A DNA stretch of 37,482 nucleotides, taken from a bacterium TMED88. Lineage in GTDB: Bacteria > Myxococcota_A > UBA9160 > UBA4427. The notes beneath the pieces are model-generated. The model was not told where the DNA came from, made no database searches, and worked only from the letters and a program-made list of their open reading frames with translations. Position numbers and translations under genes: made by a program. The stretch lies in NCBI GenBank assembly GCA_002171515.1, contig NHEP01000083.1, forward strand, positions 1 through 37,482. The letters run 5' to 3'. Each line of letters starts with the position of its first letter. Position 1 is the stretch's first letter. Shown here one piece after another: positions 27,050 through 35,457 of this stretch.

Positions 27050-28240
27050 ATGAAAAGAATTCTCTACTGCGAGTCATGTAGCGACGGAACCGCCGGCGGC
27101 TCCCACCAAGCCCTTTTTGACAGCATTCGACTCCAAGACCCGAAAGAGTTTGGAGCGATTGTCGTCTTCTATGAGGAAAACCGCTTCGTTCAACCCTTAC
27201 GGGACCTCGGCGCTGCGGTTCACATATGGTCAGAAGCCCATTCAAGCGAGCGAGAAGACGCCTCGGCTTCGTCGTTTATACGAAAAGGCGTGGGGCTTCT
27301 GAGAAGCATCCTCAGAAGACGACGTTTTCTCAGATCGCAAAGGGTCGACTTGGTTCATCTCAACAACTCACCCCACTTTGGATATGACGACTGGCTACCC
27401 GCTGCACGATCTCTGGGCATCCCGTGCATCGTCAACGTCATGGGCGGCCCCTACGAGCAACCGGCGGGACGCATCCAGCGGTACTGGGCTCGAAAATTTG
27501 ATCGTTATGTCTGCATTTCTCGACATGTTTATCAAGAAATCGAGTCAGCCGGATTTCCGAAAGATCGGCTGGAAGAAGTGCAGTTGGGAATCGACCTGGA
27601 CGCATTTCGAAAGCGCGTGCGTCGAAACGCCGCGACAGTCCGTTCCGAGCTGGACATCCGCGAAAATCAAACCTTGATCGCCATGGTGGGCAATCTGCAG
27701 CCCTGGAAAGGACACGGGGTTGTCGTTTCGGCTGTAGAAAAACTGCCCCCAGAGGAGCGCAAGCAGCTTTGCATTCTATTCATTGGCGCAATTCGAGATG
27801 AAGATCAGAATCATGTCTCTGCGATCAGAGAGCGAATCCGCAACGCGCACTTACAGAGCAGCATTCGCTTTCTCGGCTCTCGAGGCGACGTCCCGGACTT
27901 GCTCAATGCGGCCGACCTTCAGCTGCACGCCTCCACTTTTCCTGAACCTTTCGGTCTGGTCCTGATCGAAGGACTCTGCCTGGGAACGCCCTTGATCGCC
28001 GCGTCACTCGGCGGGCCGCAGGAGATCTTGACCCCCGAGACCGGCACACTTTTTGATCCCGCTCGACCAGAACAATTGACTAAAATTCTGAGCGACCACC
28101 TGAGGTTTCCCGAAAAGCGCCGTGCGATGGCTTCAGTGGGCCCCGAACGCGCTCGACAATTCGAAGCCCAGAGCATGGCGGAGGGGCATGCCGCGATTTA
28201 TCGAGCCCTTCTGAACCCGCAAGCTCAAGGTCCGGCTTGA
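27050..28240 (+). CDS. glycosyltransferase family 4
   Basis: A 396-residue GT-B-fold transferase. The N-terminal half has the GGSHQALFD region and an LVHLNN segment. The C-terminal half has MVGNLQPWKGH and the family-4 donor motif EPFGLVLIEGLCLGTPLIA with its paired glutamates, then GGPQEIL. GT4 enzymes transfer a sugar from a nucleotide-sugar or lipid-sugar donor to an acceptor in the cytoplasm. I chose the ATG at 27050, 51 bases after the flippase stop, because the long upstream extension of the frame overlaps the flippase and is not protein-like. The pair with the flippase suggests a small surface-glycan unit. The acceptor is unknown. Confidence 0.9.
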   Translation: MKRILYCESCSDGTAGGSHQALFDSIRLQDPKEFGAIVVFYEENRFVQPLRDLGAAVHIWSEAHSSEREDASASSFIRKGVGLLRSILRRRRFLRSQRVDLVHLNNSPHFGYDDWLPAARSLGIPCIVNVMGGPYEQPAGRIQRYWARKFDRYVCISRHVYQEIESAGFPKDRLEEVQLGIDLDAFRKRVRRNAATVRSELDIRENQTLIAMVGNLQPWKGHGVVVSAVEKLPPEERKQLCILFIGAIRDEDQNHVSAIRERIRNAHLQSSIRFLGSRGDVPDLLNAADLQLHASTFPEPFGLVLIEGLCLGTPLIAASLGGPQEILTPETGTLFDPARPEQLTKILSDHLRFPEKRRAMASVGPERARQFEAQSMAEGHAAIYRALLNPQAQGPA

Positions 28241-28543
28241 ACCGACCAAAGTCCGGTGAAACACCCGGTTCGCGGCAAGGATGACGGAATGCCGCTGACT
28301 TTTAGAGCTTTTTCCGCAACTTTTGCCCGGTGGCGTAGTTGAAAGGTCAGAGGCGCTTGCCCGCGCCAATACTTCCCGGGGGTCCAAGAGAAGCCAACAC
28401 GTCATTCAAACCACCCCTCCGGAATCACGGACGGGGCCGCCGAGGTTCTCCACGTGGCGCGATCAAAGCAATCGTCCAGAGCGAATCGATGAGTGCCCCC
28501 GAAACGGCCAGAAAGAAAGCAAGAAAGAAAGTTTTCGATCGTT
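28241..28543. other. 303-base intergenic stretch with possible folded segment
   Basis: No gene is supported here. An imperfect inverted repeat joins CTGACTTT near 28293 with AAAGGTCAG near 28345, around a T-rich interior. It could be part of a transcript leader or a terminator for the glycosyltransferase gene. Purine-rich AAGAAAG repeats near 28510-28530 precede the next gene. Confidence 0.25.
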
Positions 28544-29452
28544 ATGAAGATGAAAGTCAGGTGTTTAAGCCTCGCCTGCGGTGCGGCCTTATTGTTGCTC
28601 TCCGGAATTGCCCACGCTCAACAAACCAACGGAAACAATTTGCTCTTGATCGGGCACAGCTTCTTCCGCCCGGTCGCCCAGGGCATGCCCTTCCACGCGG
28701 CAGAGGCCGGTTTCGCCCAGCATACCCAAACCGTCTTTTTCAGCGGTGGGGCCAGCGGAGCCCCCCAGGCCTTCTGGGAAAACCCGCAGAAGCGAGCCGA
28801 TATCCAAGCCGTCCTTGACACCGGGAATGTCGAGCTCTTTGGCATGACGTACGAGGGGACCTACCCGACCACCGAGGGCTACGAAAACTGGATCAACTAC
28901 GCGCTGACCCAAAACCCGAATACCCGCTTCTTCATCGGTCTACCGTGGCCCGACTTCCCCGAGGACTACTCCGACGCCGCGACGTACGGAGCCTTTTGGA
29001 TCTCGGGTCACGCGACCAGTTGGCACAACTTCATCAACACACTCCGCGACCTGTACCCAGGCGTGGATATCTTCTGCATTCCCTACGGTCGGGGCGCCGT
29101 TGAACTCCGCACCCTCTATGAAGCAGGCGCGCTGCCCGACGTCGTCGCCCTGACCAGCGCCACCCAGGATTCGCTCTTTAACGATGCCAAGGGGCATGCC
29201 GACGATATCGTGATCGACCTCGCTCAACTAATCTGGCTCAACGCGATCTACGAAGTCGACCTCACCACATACCCTCACGATCCGGGCTACAGCACCGACC
29301 TCAAAGCCATCGCCCAGTCGATCATGGATGCCCACCGTGTTGATCCCCAGTCGGTCCCGGCCTTGCCCGTGGCGGGCCTCGCGGTGCTGGCCTCGGCGCT
29401 CACCGCGGTCGCCTACCGACGCCTCGCTCCAAGCGGGGGAGCCTCTGAATGA
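28544..29452 (+). CDS. secreted SGNH-like protein with C-terminal anchor tail
   Basis: The 302-residue protein has an N-terminal signal peptide (basic start, hydrophobic core, AHA-Q cleavage near 25), a LLLIGHSFF segment that resembles the first block of SGNH/GDSL hydrolases, and a later NDAKGHADD that could supply the Asp/His. It ends in a short Pro-containing motif, a hydrophobic stretch (about 278-293) and Arg-Arg, the layout of PEP-CTERM/MYXO-CTERM-type sorting tails. It should therefore be exported and processed or anchored at the envelope. The start could also be the ATG two codons later. The stop overlaps the dehalogenase start (ATGA). Catalytic activity is not certain. Confidence 0.65.
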   Translation: MKMKVRCLSLACGAALLLLSGIAHAQQTNGNNLLLIGHSFFRPVAQGMPFHAAEAGFAQHTQTVFFSGGASGAPQAFWENPQKRADIQAVLDTGNVELFGMTYEGTYPTTEGYENWINYALTQNPNTRFFIGLPWPDFPEDYSDAATYGAFWISGHATSWHNFINTLRDLYPGVDIFCIPYGRGAVELRTLYEAGALPDVVALTSATQDSLFNDAKGHADDIVIDLAQLIWLNAIYEVDLTTYPHDPGYSTDLKAIAQSIMDAHRVDPQSVPALPVAGLAVLASALTAVAYRRLAPSGGASE

Positions 29453-30552
29453 GGCGTGTCATCCTGCTCTGGATGACCGGGCTGATCTTTTGCCCACCCG
29501 CCTCCGCGCTCGATCCAATCCCCTTCGCCCGGACGCCCGACGCGCAGTTCGTCGGACTGCCCGACTATCCCTTCGCGCCGAACTATATCCAGGTCGATGG
29601 CGACCTCCGCCTCCACTACGTCGACGAGGGCCCCGTCGATGGACCGATCCTCCTGTTGATTCACGGTGAGCCGTCTTGGTCCTATCTCTACCGCAAGATG
29701 ATTCCGCCGCTCGCCGCCGCCGGCTACCGCGTGATCGCCCCGGACCTCATCGGTTTTGGCCGCTCCGACAAACCGATCAACCGCTCGGATTACAGCTATG
29801 CGCGGCACACCGACTGGATCGAGGAATTGGTGCTGACCCTCGATCTCAACGAGATCACCCTCTTCTGCCAAGACTGGGGCGGGCTCATCGGCTTGCGGCT
29901 GGTTGGAGCCCACCCGGATCGCTTTGCTGGGGTAATCGCCGGCAACACGGCATTGCCCGGCGGACCGGCCATCACGATCGGTCCGCCCGATCATCCGAAG
30001 CCGGCTGGGCCGACTTTCGCCGAGTGGCTCAATTACTCGCAGACGGTGCCCGTCTTCGATACGGGGAGCATCATCGATGGCGCCACCGAGACCGCGCTGG
30101 CTCCGGAGGTCGTCGAAGCCTACCGCGCTCCTTTCCCCGATGAGGACGAGCTTTATCTCGCCGGCGCCCGGGTCTTTCCCACATTGGTCGGCGCGGCCGG
30201 TTCTGAAACCGCTTCAGCGTGGGCAGCCCTGCAGGCCTGGAATAAGCCCTTCCTCACGACTTTTAGCGATGGAGACTCTATCACCTGGGGCGGCGAACTC
30301 CGCTTCATCGAGCATGTCCCGGGCGCTGCCAACGAACCCCACGTCATTGTCGAAGGGGCGGGCCACTTCCTGCAGGAGGATCGAGGCGAGGAACTGGCCA
30401 GCCTGATGCTGGACTTTCTCGCGCGCAATGGCCCCGCGCCCACCCCGACCGTGCCTTCAACCCAGGCCTTTGGCGCCTTGCTCCTCGGCCTTTTGTTGCT
30501 CTCCGGCGGATGGCTTGCCCTCGCCCAAAAACCTCATGGAGAAACGCCTTGA
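29449..30552 (+). CDS. secreted haloalkane dehalogenase-like hydrolase with C-terminal tail
   Basis: The 367-residue protein closely follows the DhlA type of haloalkane dehalogenase from ARTPDAQF and YPFAPNY onward. It has HGEPSWSYLYR at 72-82, the nucleophile Asp142 with halide-binding Trp143 in QDWGG, a likely acid Asp274, and His306 in GAGHFLQE. Family enzymes cleave carbon-halogen bonds to give an alcohol and halide. Unlike the cytoplasmic DhlA, this copy has a signal peptide (about 1-20) and an extra C-terminal Pro/Thr linker with a hydrophobic helix (about 336-360). It overlaps its neighbours by ATGA and TTGA and belongs to one operon. The fold and triad are clear; dehalogenase rather than epoxide hydrolase is favoured by the Glu-Pro-Ser-Trp and Asp-Trp pairs. 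Confidence 0.85.
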   Translation: MRRVILLWMTGLIFCPPASALDPIPFARTPDAQFVGLPDYPFAPNYIQVDGDLRLHYVDEGPVDGPILLLIHGEPSWSYLYRKMIPPLAAAGYRVIAPDLIGFGRSDKPINRSDYSYARHTDWIEELVLTLDLNEITLFCQDWGGLIGLRLVGAHPDRFAGVIAGNTALPGGPAITIGPPDHPKPAGPTFAEWLNYSQTVPVFDTGSIIDGATETALAPEVVEAYRAPFPDEDELYLAGARVFPTLVGAAGSETASAWAALQAWNKPFLTTFSDGDSITWGGELRFIEHVPGAANEPHVIVEGAGHFLQEDRGEELASLMLDFLARNGPAPTPTVPSTQAFGALLLGLLLLSGGWLALAQKPHGETP

Positions 30553-32213
30553 ATGCCTTCGCGCAAAGGGGCCTCCTCTCGCTGATCGCTCTTCTGGGCG
30601 TTGCGACGGGGGCCCAAGCCTTCAATGGTCCCTTTACCCAATTCGTCAACGTCGCTCCGGGCGTCGATCTCGACGTCGATGTGCGCTGGCCCGATACCGG
30701 AAGTCCACCGGCCGCAGGCTGGCCCGTTCTCTTCTTTGCCCACGGCGCGGGCGGCGATAAGAACGCGAACTCGGGTCGCGCGAGCGAATACGCCGACGAC
30801 GGCTACGTCACGCTCACGTACACGAATCGCCCGGCAGAAGACCGCACTCCGGACAATTTCGCGAACGACATCGTGGCAATGAAAGCGTGGCTGCTGGCCG
30901 ACTTCGAAGCCGCAGCGAGCGTTGTCGTTCCGGTGGACACCCACGCCTTCGGGATGACGGGCAACTCCCTGGGCGGTTTTACGACTTGGTCCGGGGTCTT
31001 GCTGACAGGCGCCTTCGCGACAGCCGTGCCTTTTAATTTTGCCTACCACAACCTCATTGACTACGTGGTCAGCCAGGGCAGTATCGAGCGAGTCACGGGT
31101 GCACCCGTCGCAGTCGAGGTCGGCGGCGAGTATCCCGCCGACGCAACGGATGCGCTCATCGAAGCCGAGATGAATTCCATCTTCGACAACTTTCCTTTGG
31201 TGACGATTCCGGTGCAGAACCACATCGCGATGCTGGATACGCGATGGACAGGCACCCATGCACTCACCGACTATCTGGCTTTGACGGCGGCTTCTCAGCG
31301 CATGATCTATCTGGGGACGGGCGGTCACGGGACGCCCAGAACCGACGATGTCTTCCGTGATGACCTCCGTCGAAACTGGTTCGCCCATCATCTAAAGGGA
31401 GTAAGCAATGGCGTCAATCTCGATGATCCGATCCAGATCGCGTTGCTCGATACGAACGAACACATCTCGTATCCCAGCTGGCCGCCGCCGGGGCAGACGA
31501 GTGACACGCTCTTTCTCGGCGAGAATGGCCGACTGAACGTGAATGCACCGATCAACAACCCGCCCGGCGACACTTTCGAAAACGATCCAGGCACGCTCAC
31601 CTGGTTGTCGACCACGCCCGACTTCGGGACCGCGACGCTGCGAAACCAAGTCGTCCGGGACGTTCTCAGCTACGACAGCGACCCGCTGCTCGCCGACGCC
31701 CTCATCGTGGGCGAACCAAGCGTAACCCTCCACGTCGAGGGTACGGGCAGTCGCTACCAGCTGAATGTGCACCTCTTCGACCTTTCGCCTTCGAGTGAGC
31801 GGATCCTTCTCGCCGTCGGCACGGCGACCACCGACACGTCCCCCAACGAGCTCACGATCCCCCTCAGCGTCACCGGACGTCGGGTTCCCGCCGGCCACCG
31901 CCTCCGCCTCGAGATCACGAACCGCGACGATCAAGACGTCGATCCGACCGACGGCTACACGGTGGGTGGGGGCACACTGCGCTTCATCCCCTTCCTGGAG
32001 TTCAGCACCAACCAAGTATTCTTTGACGTGGCGCGCCCTTCGTCGATCAGCCTTCCCCTGGTCGGAAGCGCGGAGCTCGCCTTCGGAAAAGCAGCGCCGA
32101 CCCTTTCGATCGGCGGCCTGACCGCCCTCGCCATGGGTTTGGCGGGAGTGGGCAGCGGCTGGATCCATTCGCGGCGACGCCCACCCCGCTCCTCGACGGA
32201 ACAGGTCGACTAA
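30549..32213 (+). CDS. secreted CocE/X-Pro-peptidase-like (S15-type) hydrolase
   Basis: I start this at the TTG overlapping the previous stop (TTGA), with GGAG 7 bases upstream. The protein is then 554 residues with a signal peptide ending at GAQA-F. The ATG at 30510 adds 13 residues. An alpha/beta hydrolase domain has FFAHGAGG (oxyanion region) and the elbow GNSLGG with Ser140, and a GGHG segment that could supply the His. The second half has the jelly-roll-like C-terminal region typical of PepX_C, with VEGTGSRYQLNVHLFD and PAGHRLRLEI. The end is an APTLS motif, a hydrophobic stretch and SRRR. Family members hydrolyse esters or amides. It is probably exported and envelope-bound like the two genes before it. 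Confidence 0.8.
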   Translation: MNAFAQRGLLSLIALLGVATGAQAFNGPFTQFVNVAPGVDLDVDVRWPDTGSPPAAGWPVLFFAHGAGGDKNANSGRASEYADDGYVTLTYTNRPAEDRTPDNFANDIVAMKAWLLADFEAAASVVVPVDTHAFGMTGNSLGGFTTWSGVLLTGAFATAVPFNFAYHNLIDYVVSQGSIERVTGAPVAVEVGGEYPADATDALIEAEMNSIFDNFPLVTIPVQNHIAMLDTRWTGTHALTDYLALTAASQRMIYLGTGGHGTPRTDDVFRDDLRRNWFAHHLKGVSNGVNLDDPIQIALLDTNEHISYPSWPPPGQTSDTLFLGENGRLNVNAPINNPPGDTFENDPGTLTWLSTTPDFGTATLRNQVVRDVLSYDSDPLLADALIVGEPSVTLHVEGTGSRYQLNVHLFDLSPSSERILLAVGTATTDTSPNELTIPLSVTGRRVPAGHRLRLEITNRDDQDVDPTDGYTVGGGTLRFIPFLEFSTNQVFFDVARPSSISLPLVGSAELAFGKAAPTLSIGGLTALAMGLAGVGSGWIHSRRRPPRSSTEQVD

Positions 32214-32421
32214 TCAGACAGCATGCTCCCGGCGCCAACCGCGCCCCCCCCCGATTCGAAGCCGGAGACCCCACGCTCAGAGCTCACCGGTGATGAAATC
32301 CGGTAAATTTTGCCCGAAGAGGCCTCAAGGCGCGTTGTCGGCGAGCGCCGCTTGAATGTAATCTCCTGTCAATGCCTGCCTGCCGATCGCTGGATTCTGC
32401 CCGTTGCTGCCAGGAGACCCT

Positions 32422-33489
32422 ATGGCGATGCCTGTCTCCGTAGAGGCGCCCGTTCGATTCTTTCCCGGCGCAGACCGGAATTGGGCGGACCGCATCCTTG
32501 AGGCCTGTCCGACACTTCGGGCGGGCTGCCGGCCTCCCCGCTGGGCTCGGAACGGACATGCCCAAGCCGCGCTGAGTTTACTGCTCGATGATCGAGCCCC
32601 CAACAAGGTCTGGGATCTGGACGAACGGCTCACGATGGCCGACGGCGGCACGGTTTCGCTGCAATGGGATGGGCTCAACGAACCACAGGAAACGCCGGTC
32701 CTCGTGGTGCTGCATACGCTCTGCGGCAGCGGCGACGGCTTGCGGCGATTCATCAACTCGATGCGCCAAAAACTCGGCTGGGTAGTGGTCGCCTGCAACC
32801 GACGGGGCCACGCGGACCTGCCGCTCACCGCGCACGGCATCAACACGATGGGGTTCGTACGGGACCTTGAAGAACAGCTCGATCACATCGCTGCGCGCCG
32901 CCCTTCGAGCCCCCTCTACGGCGTGGGCATCTCTGCGGGTTCGGGGCTGCTGGTTCGCTATTTGGGTGAAAAACGAGAGGCATCCCGTTTCGAGGCGGGG
33001 ATCGCTGCCGGGCCCGCCTATGACATTCCCAGTGGCCTTCAGCATGTCCACTGGGGATATGACACCTACCTCACCCGAAAAATGATTCGCTTCTTTCTCG
33101 AACGAAATCGGGCCACCCTCGGTGACCATGAGGGCTTCGACCGCTGCCTTCAAGCGCGGACCATGATGGAGTTCCACGAGCATCTCTACGCGCTCGCCGG
33201 CTATGAGAGTCGGAAGGCCTATGAGCTCGCATCAGACCCCATGCAGGTCGCCGCCGACATGACCACGCCAGTCCTGGTGCTGAATGCCGAGGATGACCCC
33301 GTGTGTTCAGTGATCAACGTGCACCGCCACGCGAACGCGATGCAGAAACTTCCCCGCGCCATCACGGCCCTGACCCGGTATGGCGGGCACTGCGGTTTTT
33401 TCGAACAGGCGCATCCGGATAGCTCTTGGGCCGACCGAGCCTTTACCGAATTCCTGAAAGCAGCAGAAGTCGAACGACTTAGCCCCTAA
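32422..33489 (+). CDS. YheT-type alpha/beta hydrolase
   Basis: The 355-residue protein has the YheT/UPF0017 layout: GNGHAQ-like RWARNGHAQ near the start, a LHTLCGSGDG loop, CNRRGHAD, the elbow GISAGSG with the nucleophile Ser, an acid in NAEDDPVC and the His in GGHCGFFE. AGGAG lies 5 bases before the chosen ATG at 32422; a TTG at 32404 is the longer alternative. Members act on lipid-like esters, often in the membrane or cytoplasm; no signal peptide is seen here. It is separated from the secreted-hydrolase operon by about 200 bases, so it may have its own promoter. A TCACCGGTGA palindrome lies at 32284-32293. Confidence 0.85.
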   Translation: MAMPVSVEAPVRFFPGADRNWADRILEACPTLRAGCRPPRWARNGHAQAALSLLLDDRAPNKVWDLDERLTMADGGTVSLQWDGLNEPQETPVLVVLHTLCGSGDGLRRFINSMRQKLGWVVVACNRRGHADLPLTAHGINTMGFVRDLEEQLDHIAARRPSSPLYGVGISAGSGLLVRYLGEKREASRFEAGIAAGPAYDIPSGLQHVHWGYDTYLTRKMIRFFLERNRATLGDHEGFDRCLQARTMMEFHEHLYALAGYESRKAYELASDPMQVAADMTTPVLVLNAEDDPVCSVINVHRHANAMQKLPRAITALTRYGGHCGFFEQAHPDSSWADRAFTEFLKAAEVERLSP

Positions 33490-33551
33490 CCTCGACCTTT
33501 CAAAAGGCCGCCTGCCACCCGCACCCGCCCTGCAGAAAGATCGGGACTTTT

Positions 33552-34088
33552 CTACTGACTGGCCTGCGGTCGTTGATCCCCAATCTCGGCCAAGAGTTCC
33601 GCTCGACCCTTGACGAGGAAGAGATTTATAAAGGGACGCCGATCCGGTGAAAAACGCGAGAGCAGTTGATCGCGACTGGTCGACTTGAGGGGCTGCAGAC
33701 CGGGCCCCCCGCCTCCGAGATCGAACATTTCAAAGCCAAGCGACTCAGTGACATCGAGCAACGCCTCACCGCTGCCACCGAACCCCACAAGATGACGAGG
33801 GGAGCACTCGACCACGGTGTCACCCGGACGAATATCCTCCACAAACCAACGCGTCTCTGCTTGCTCCCAGAATCTGTTTTTCAGAATCCAGGGGGTGATC
33901 ACTTTGTCAGCCGGATTCAACACGATCTGAATCTCACCCACGCCATCGAGCTAAAGGGAATGGGGTGACTTCCCATGGACGGCAGTTCCAGCCTCCGGGA
34001 ACAGCGAAAGCGGGACCGCGGACTCTTGACCGCAAGCGGTCAACAACAACGCGACTGTTATGGAAGCTTGACAGATAAGCCTTCTCAT
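33552..34088 (-). pseudogene. FkbM-family methyltransferase-like lipoprotein, broken
   Basis: The frame starts at an ATG at 34088 with a lipoprotein signal (MRRLICQ..., lipobox LLTAC) and runs in frame to a TAG at 33951-33953. The same frame continues past it with FkbM-like sequence: NPADKVITPWIL, then PGDTVVE, where the SAM-binding motif should begin. Instead of the glycine-rich loop and central domain, the sequence jumps to LVGFGGSGEALL...LGFEMFDL and NLFLVKG, which look like the C-terminal part of the family. So there is an amber stop and a large internal deletion. It is very unlikely to be functional. The linking of a lipoprotein signal to FkbM in the ancestor is unusual, although a fusion during decay cannot be excluded. 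Confidence 0.6.
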
Positions 34089-34090
34089 GA

Positions 34091-34723
34091 ATGGCCATTC
34101 CATCATGCAGAGCCTTCGGCTTGCAGACGACCATAAGTCGGCCAGCCTCGCGAGGTCATCCATTGCTGCAAAGAAAATCCCGATACGGCACTCAAAAGGA
34201 GAACAGCCGCGCCGTCTCCTTTCGGCGATCGCAAAAAGCGAGGGGGCTCGATGACTTCAGTGGCACCCCGGGCGGGATTCTCGAGCCAACAAAGCAGGCG
34301 ATGAAAGGCCAGCCGTGCTGGGCCACACCCCCCGACCCGCTGCTGAGAAGACGGCGACGAACCCTGGGAATAACAGGCACTTACACTGAGCGCACGGCCA
34401 GCAGCGATGCTGAGTATCACACGGCGTCACCGGTCACGGCAGACGACACAAATACGGCACCCGTTTCGCTCCAGGCAGGTTGCCCCCTCGACAAGCTCCG
34501 CCGCTTCATCCACGCCGAATTCGACAAGATCGGGCGCGATGCAACAGGCAAGCATGAGGCCGCCACGAAGCTCCAAGTGCTCACTCAGCGAATCGTAGAC
34601 GAAGCCATCTCCCCGGATGCATCCCGCGTCGGAAGATGCTCGTCGATCGTCTTTATCCCGCTCTCAGTCGCCACGAGATCGCCGGCGCGAATATCGAATC
34701 AGCCCAGCGTAGACTTGATATAG
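34091..34723 (+). CDS. doubtful open frame across the tRNA remnant
   Basis: The frame is open for 210 codons, but its first half runs through the broken tRNA-Arg copy and cannot be a conserved protein. The second half (from about 34460) has coherent, protein-like sequence, including PLDKLRRFIHAEFDKIG and KLQVLTQRIVDEA, which may be the end of a decayed or short gene. No family was recognised and no start with a ribosome site was found. Confidence 0.2.
   Translation: MAIPSCRAFGLQTTISRPASRGHPLLQRKSRYGTQKENSRAVSFRRSQKARGLDDFSGTPGGILEPTKQAMKGQPCWATPPDPLLRRRRRTLGITGTYTERTASSDAEYHTASPVTADDTNTAPVSLQAGCPLDKLRRFIHAEFDKIGRDATGKHEAATKLQVLTQRIVDEAISPDASRVGRCSSIVFIPLSVATRSPARISNQPSVDLI
34181..34356. repeat. 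direct repeat copy 1 (tRNA-Arg flank and tRNA remnant)
   Basis: Bases 34181-34280 align without gaps to 37337-37436. Both begin with CGATACGGCA and reach the tRNA CCA end exactly 80 bases later. Near the tRNA the match is strong: 49 of 56 bases from GCGATCG to GGGATTC. After that, copy 1 carries about 45 extra bases before rejoining at CCCCCGACCCGCTGCT (34329-34344). Confidence 0.75.
34261..34356 (-). pseudogene. tRNA-Arg(UCU) pseudogene with internal insertion
   Basis: On the minus strand this matches the 3' half of the intact tRNA-Arg at 37417-37482, including CCA, the acceptor strand and part of the T arm. About 45 unrelated bases interrupt the T loop, after which the variable region and anticodon-arm 3' strand resume with mismatches. 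The 5' half is lost. It cannot fold as a tRNA. It is probably an old duplicate, or the far end of an insertion at the tRNA gene. Confidence 0.65.
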
Positions 34724-34981
34724 AAGCCGCAGCGTAAGAACGACAAGCGCTGCTGAATGATGCTTCTTAGCCCGAACACAAGACAGCACTCCTTGGCTTC
34801 GAGGCTCCGTAGACCCCTGAGAAGACTTTGGCATCACGCCCGGTTCAACGGCTTGTTGGGAGACCCTCGGTCGGGAACTCACGCGCCTCGCAAAGGCTCA
34901 TCATTACGGCGAACCGTGGCCCAAGCCGGTAGAATGAAGCTTCATGGCTGCCCCGGAAAAACAGTACCCAAAGGAGATCGA

Positions 34982-35185
34982 ATGAAGGCGCTACTGATCT
35001 TGATTGCCCTGTTCACACTCGCTGGTTGCGGTGAAAGCGAATGCCAGAAGGGTGCACGGCTCACTGCCGACTCGGTTTGCGAGAATGGCGGGTGGAGAAA
35101 AACTGTTCCGCCCAGTGACAGCGAGTCACAATGCATGAAAGACGTCCAAGCCAAGTTTCTTCAAGAGTGCGCCAAGGCCGATTAA
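34982..35185 (+). CDS. small lipoprotein, hypothetical
   Basis: The 67-residue protein has a textbook lipoprotein signal: MKALLILIALFTLAGC with the lipid-bearing Cys at residue 16. AAGGAG lies 6 bases before the ATG. The mature part is about 50 residues, polar, with four further cysteines that could form two disulfides in the periplasm. The family is unknown to me. It lies inside the tRNA-flanked segment, and an attC-like inverted repeat begins 25 bases after its stop, so it could be an integron-cassette-like gene. I ignore the longer frame upstream of this ATG, because it lacks a start signal. Confidence 0.65.
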   Translation: MKALLILIALFTLAGCGESECQKGARLTADSVCENGGWRKTVPPSDSESQCMKDVQAKFLQECAKAD

Positions 35186-35209
35186 ACCTGTCACACAGCG
35201 CATCCGCTG

Positions 35210-35261
35210 ACCCAACGGTGAATGCCGTCGGAAGTTCCGTGGCGGGATGAGTGCGTTGGGC
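35210..35261. repeat. attC-like imperfect inverted repeat
   Basis: ACCCAAC (35210-35216) matches the attC 5' consensus RYYYAAC, and GTTGGGC (35255-35261) matches the 3' consensus GTTRRRY. An inner imperfect stem is centred on CGGAAGTTCCG. Length is 52 bases, slightly under the usual attC range. It sits directly after the small lipoprotein gene. No integrase or further cassettes are seen. Confidence 0.3.
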
Positions 35262-35286
35262 GGGTCGGCGGAGTGCCGGATGAGCC

Positions 35287-35340
35287 CGACTCGCACGATG
35301 TTCCTTCGGAGCGGAGTTCGGTGGAACAGGGTGCGAGTCG
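35287..35340. repeat. 54-base long hairpin (inverted repeat)
   Basis: CGACTCGCAC (35287-35296) and GTGCGAGTCG (35331-35340) are perfect complements. Inside them TGTTCC pairs with GGAACA after a two-base mismatch. The loop is about 18 bases. No T-run follows, so it is not a simple terminator. It could be a REP-like element, the end of a mobile element, or an RNA structure before the aldehyde dehydrogenase gene. Confidence 0.55.
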
Positions 35341-35457
35341 TACTCCCGTTCGACACACACCTCAGATTGCTTTACCCCAACAGCCCACGCAGAACTGACC
35401 TGTCCAGATGGCTGACCATGCCGGCATGGGCCGTGCTCGAACAAAGGGAGCTGCCCG

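Noticed and set aside
30534..31391. 285-codon minus-strand open frame
   Set aside because: Shadow of the secreted S15-type hydrolase; no recognisable domain and no start signal.
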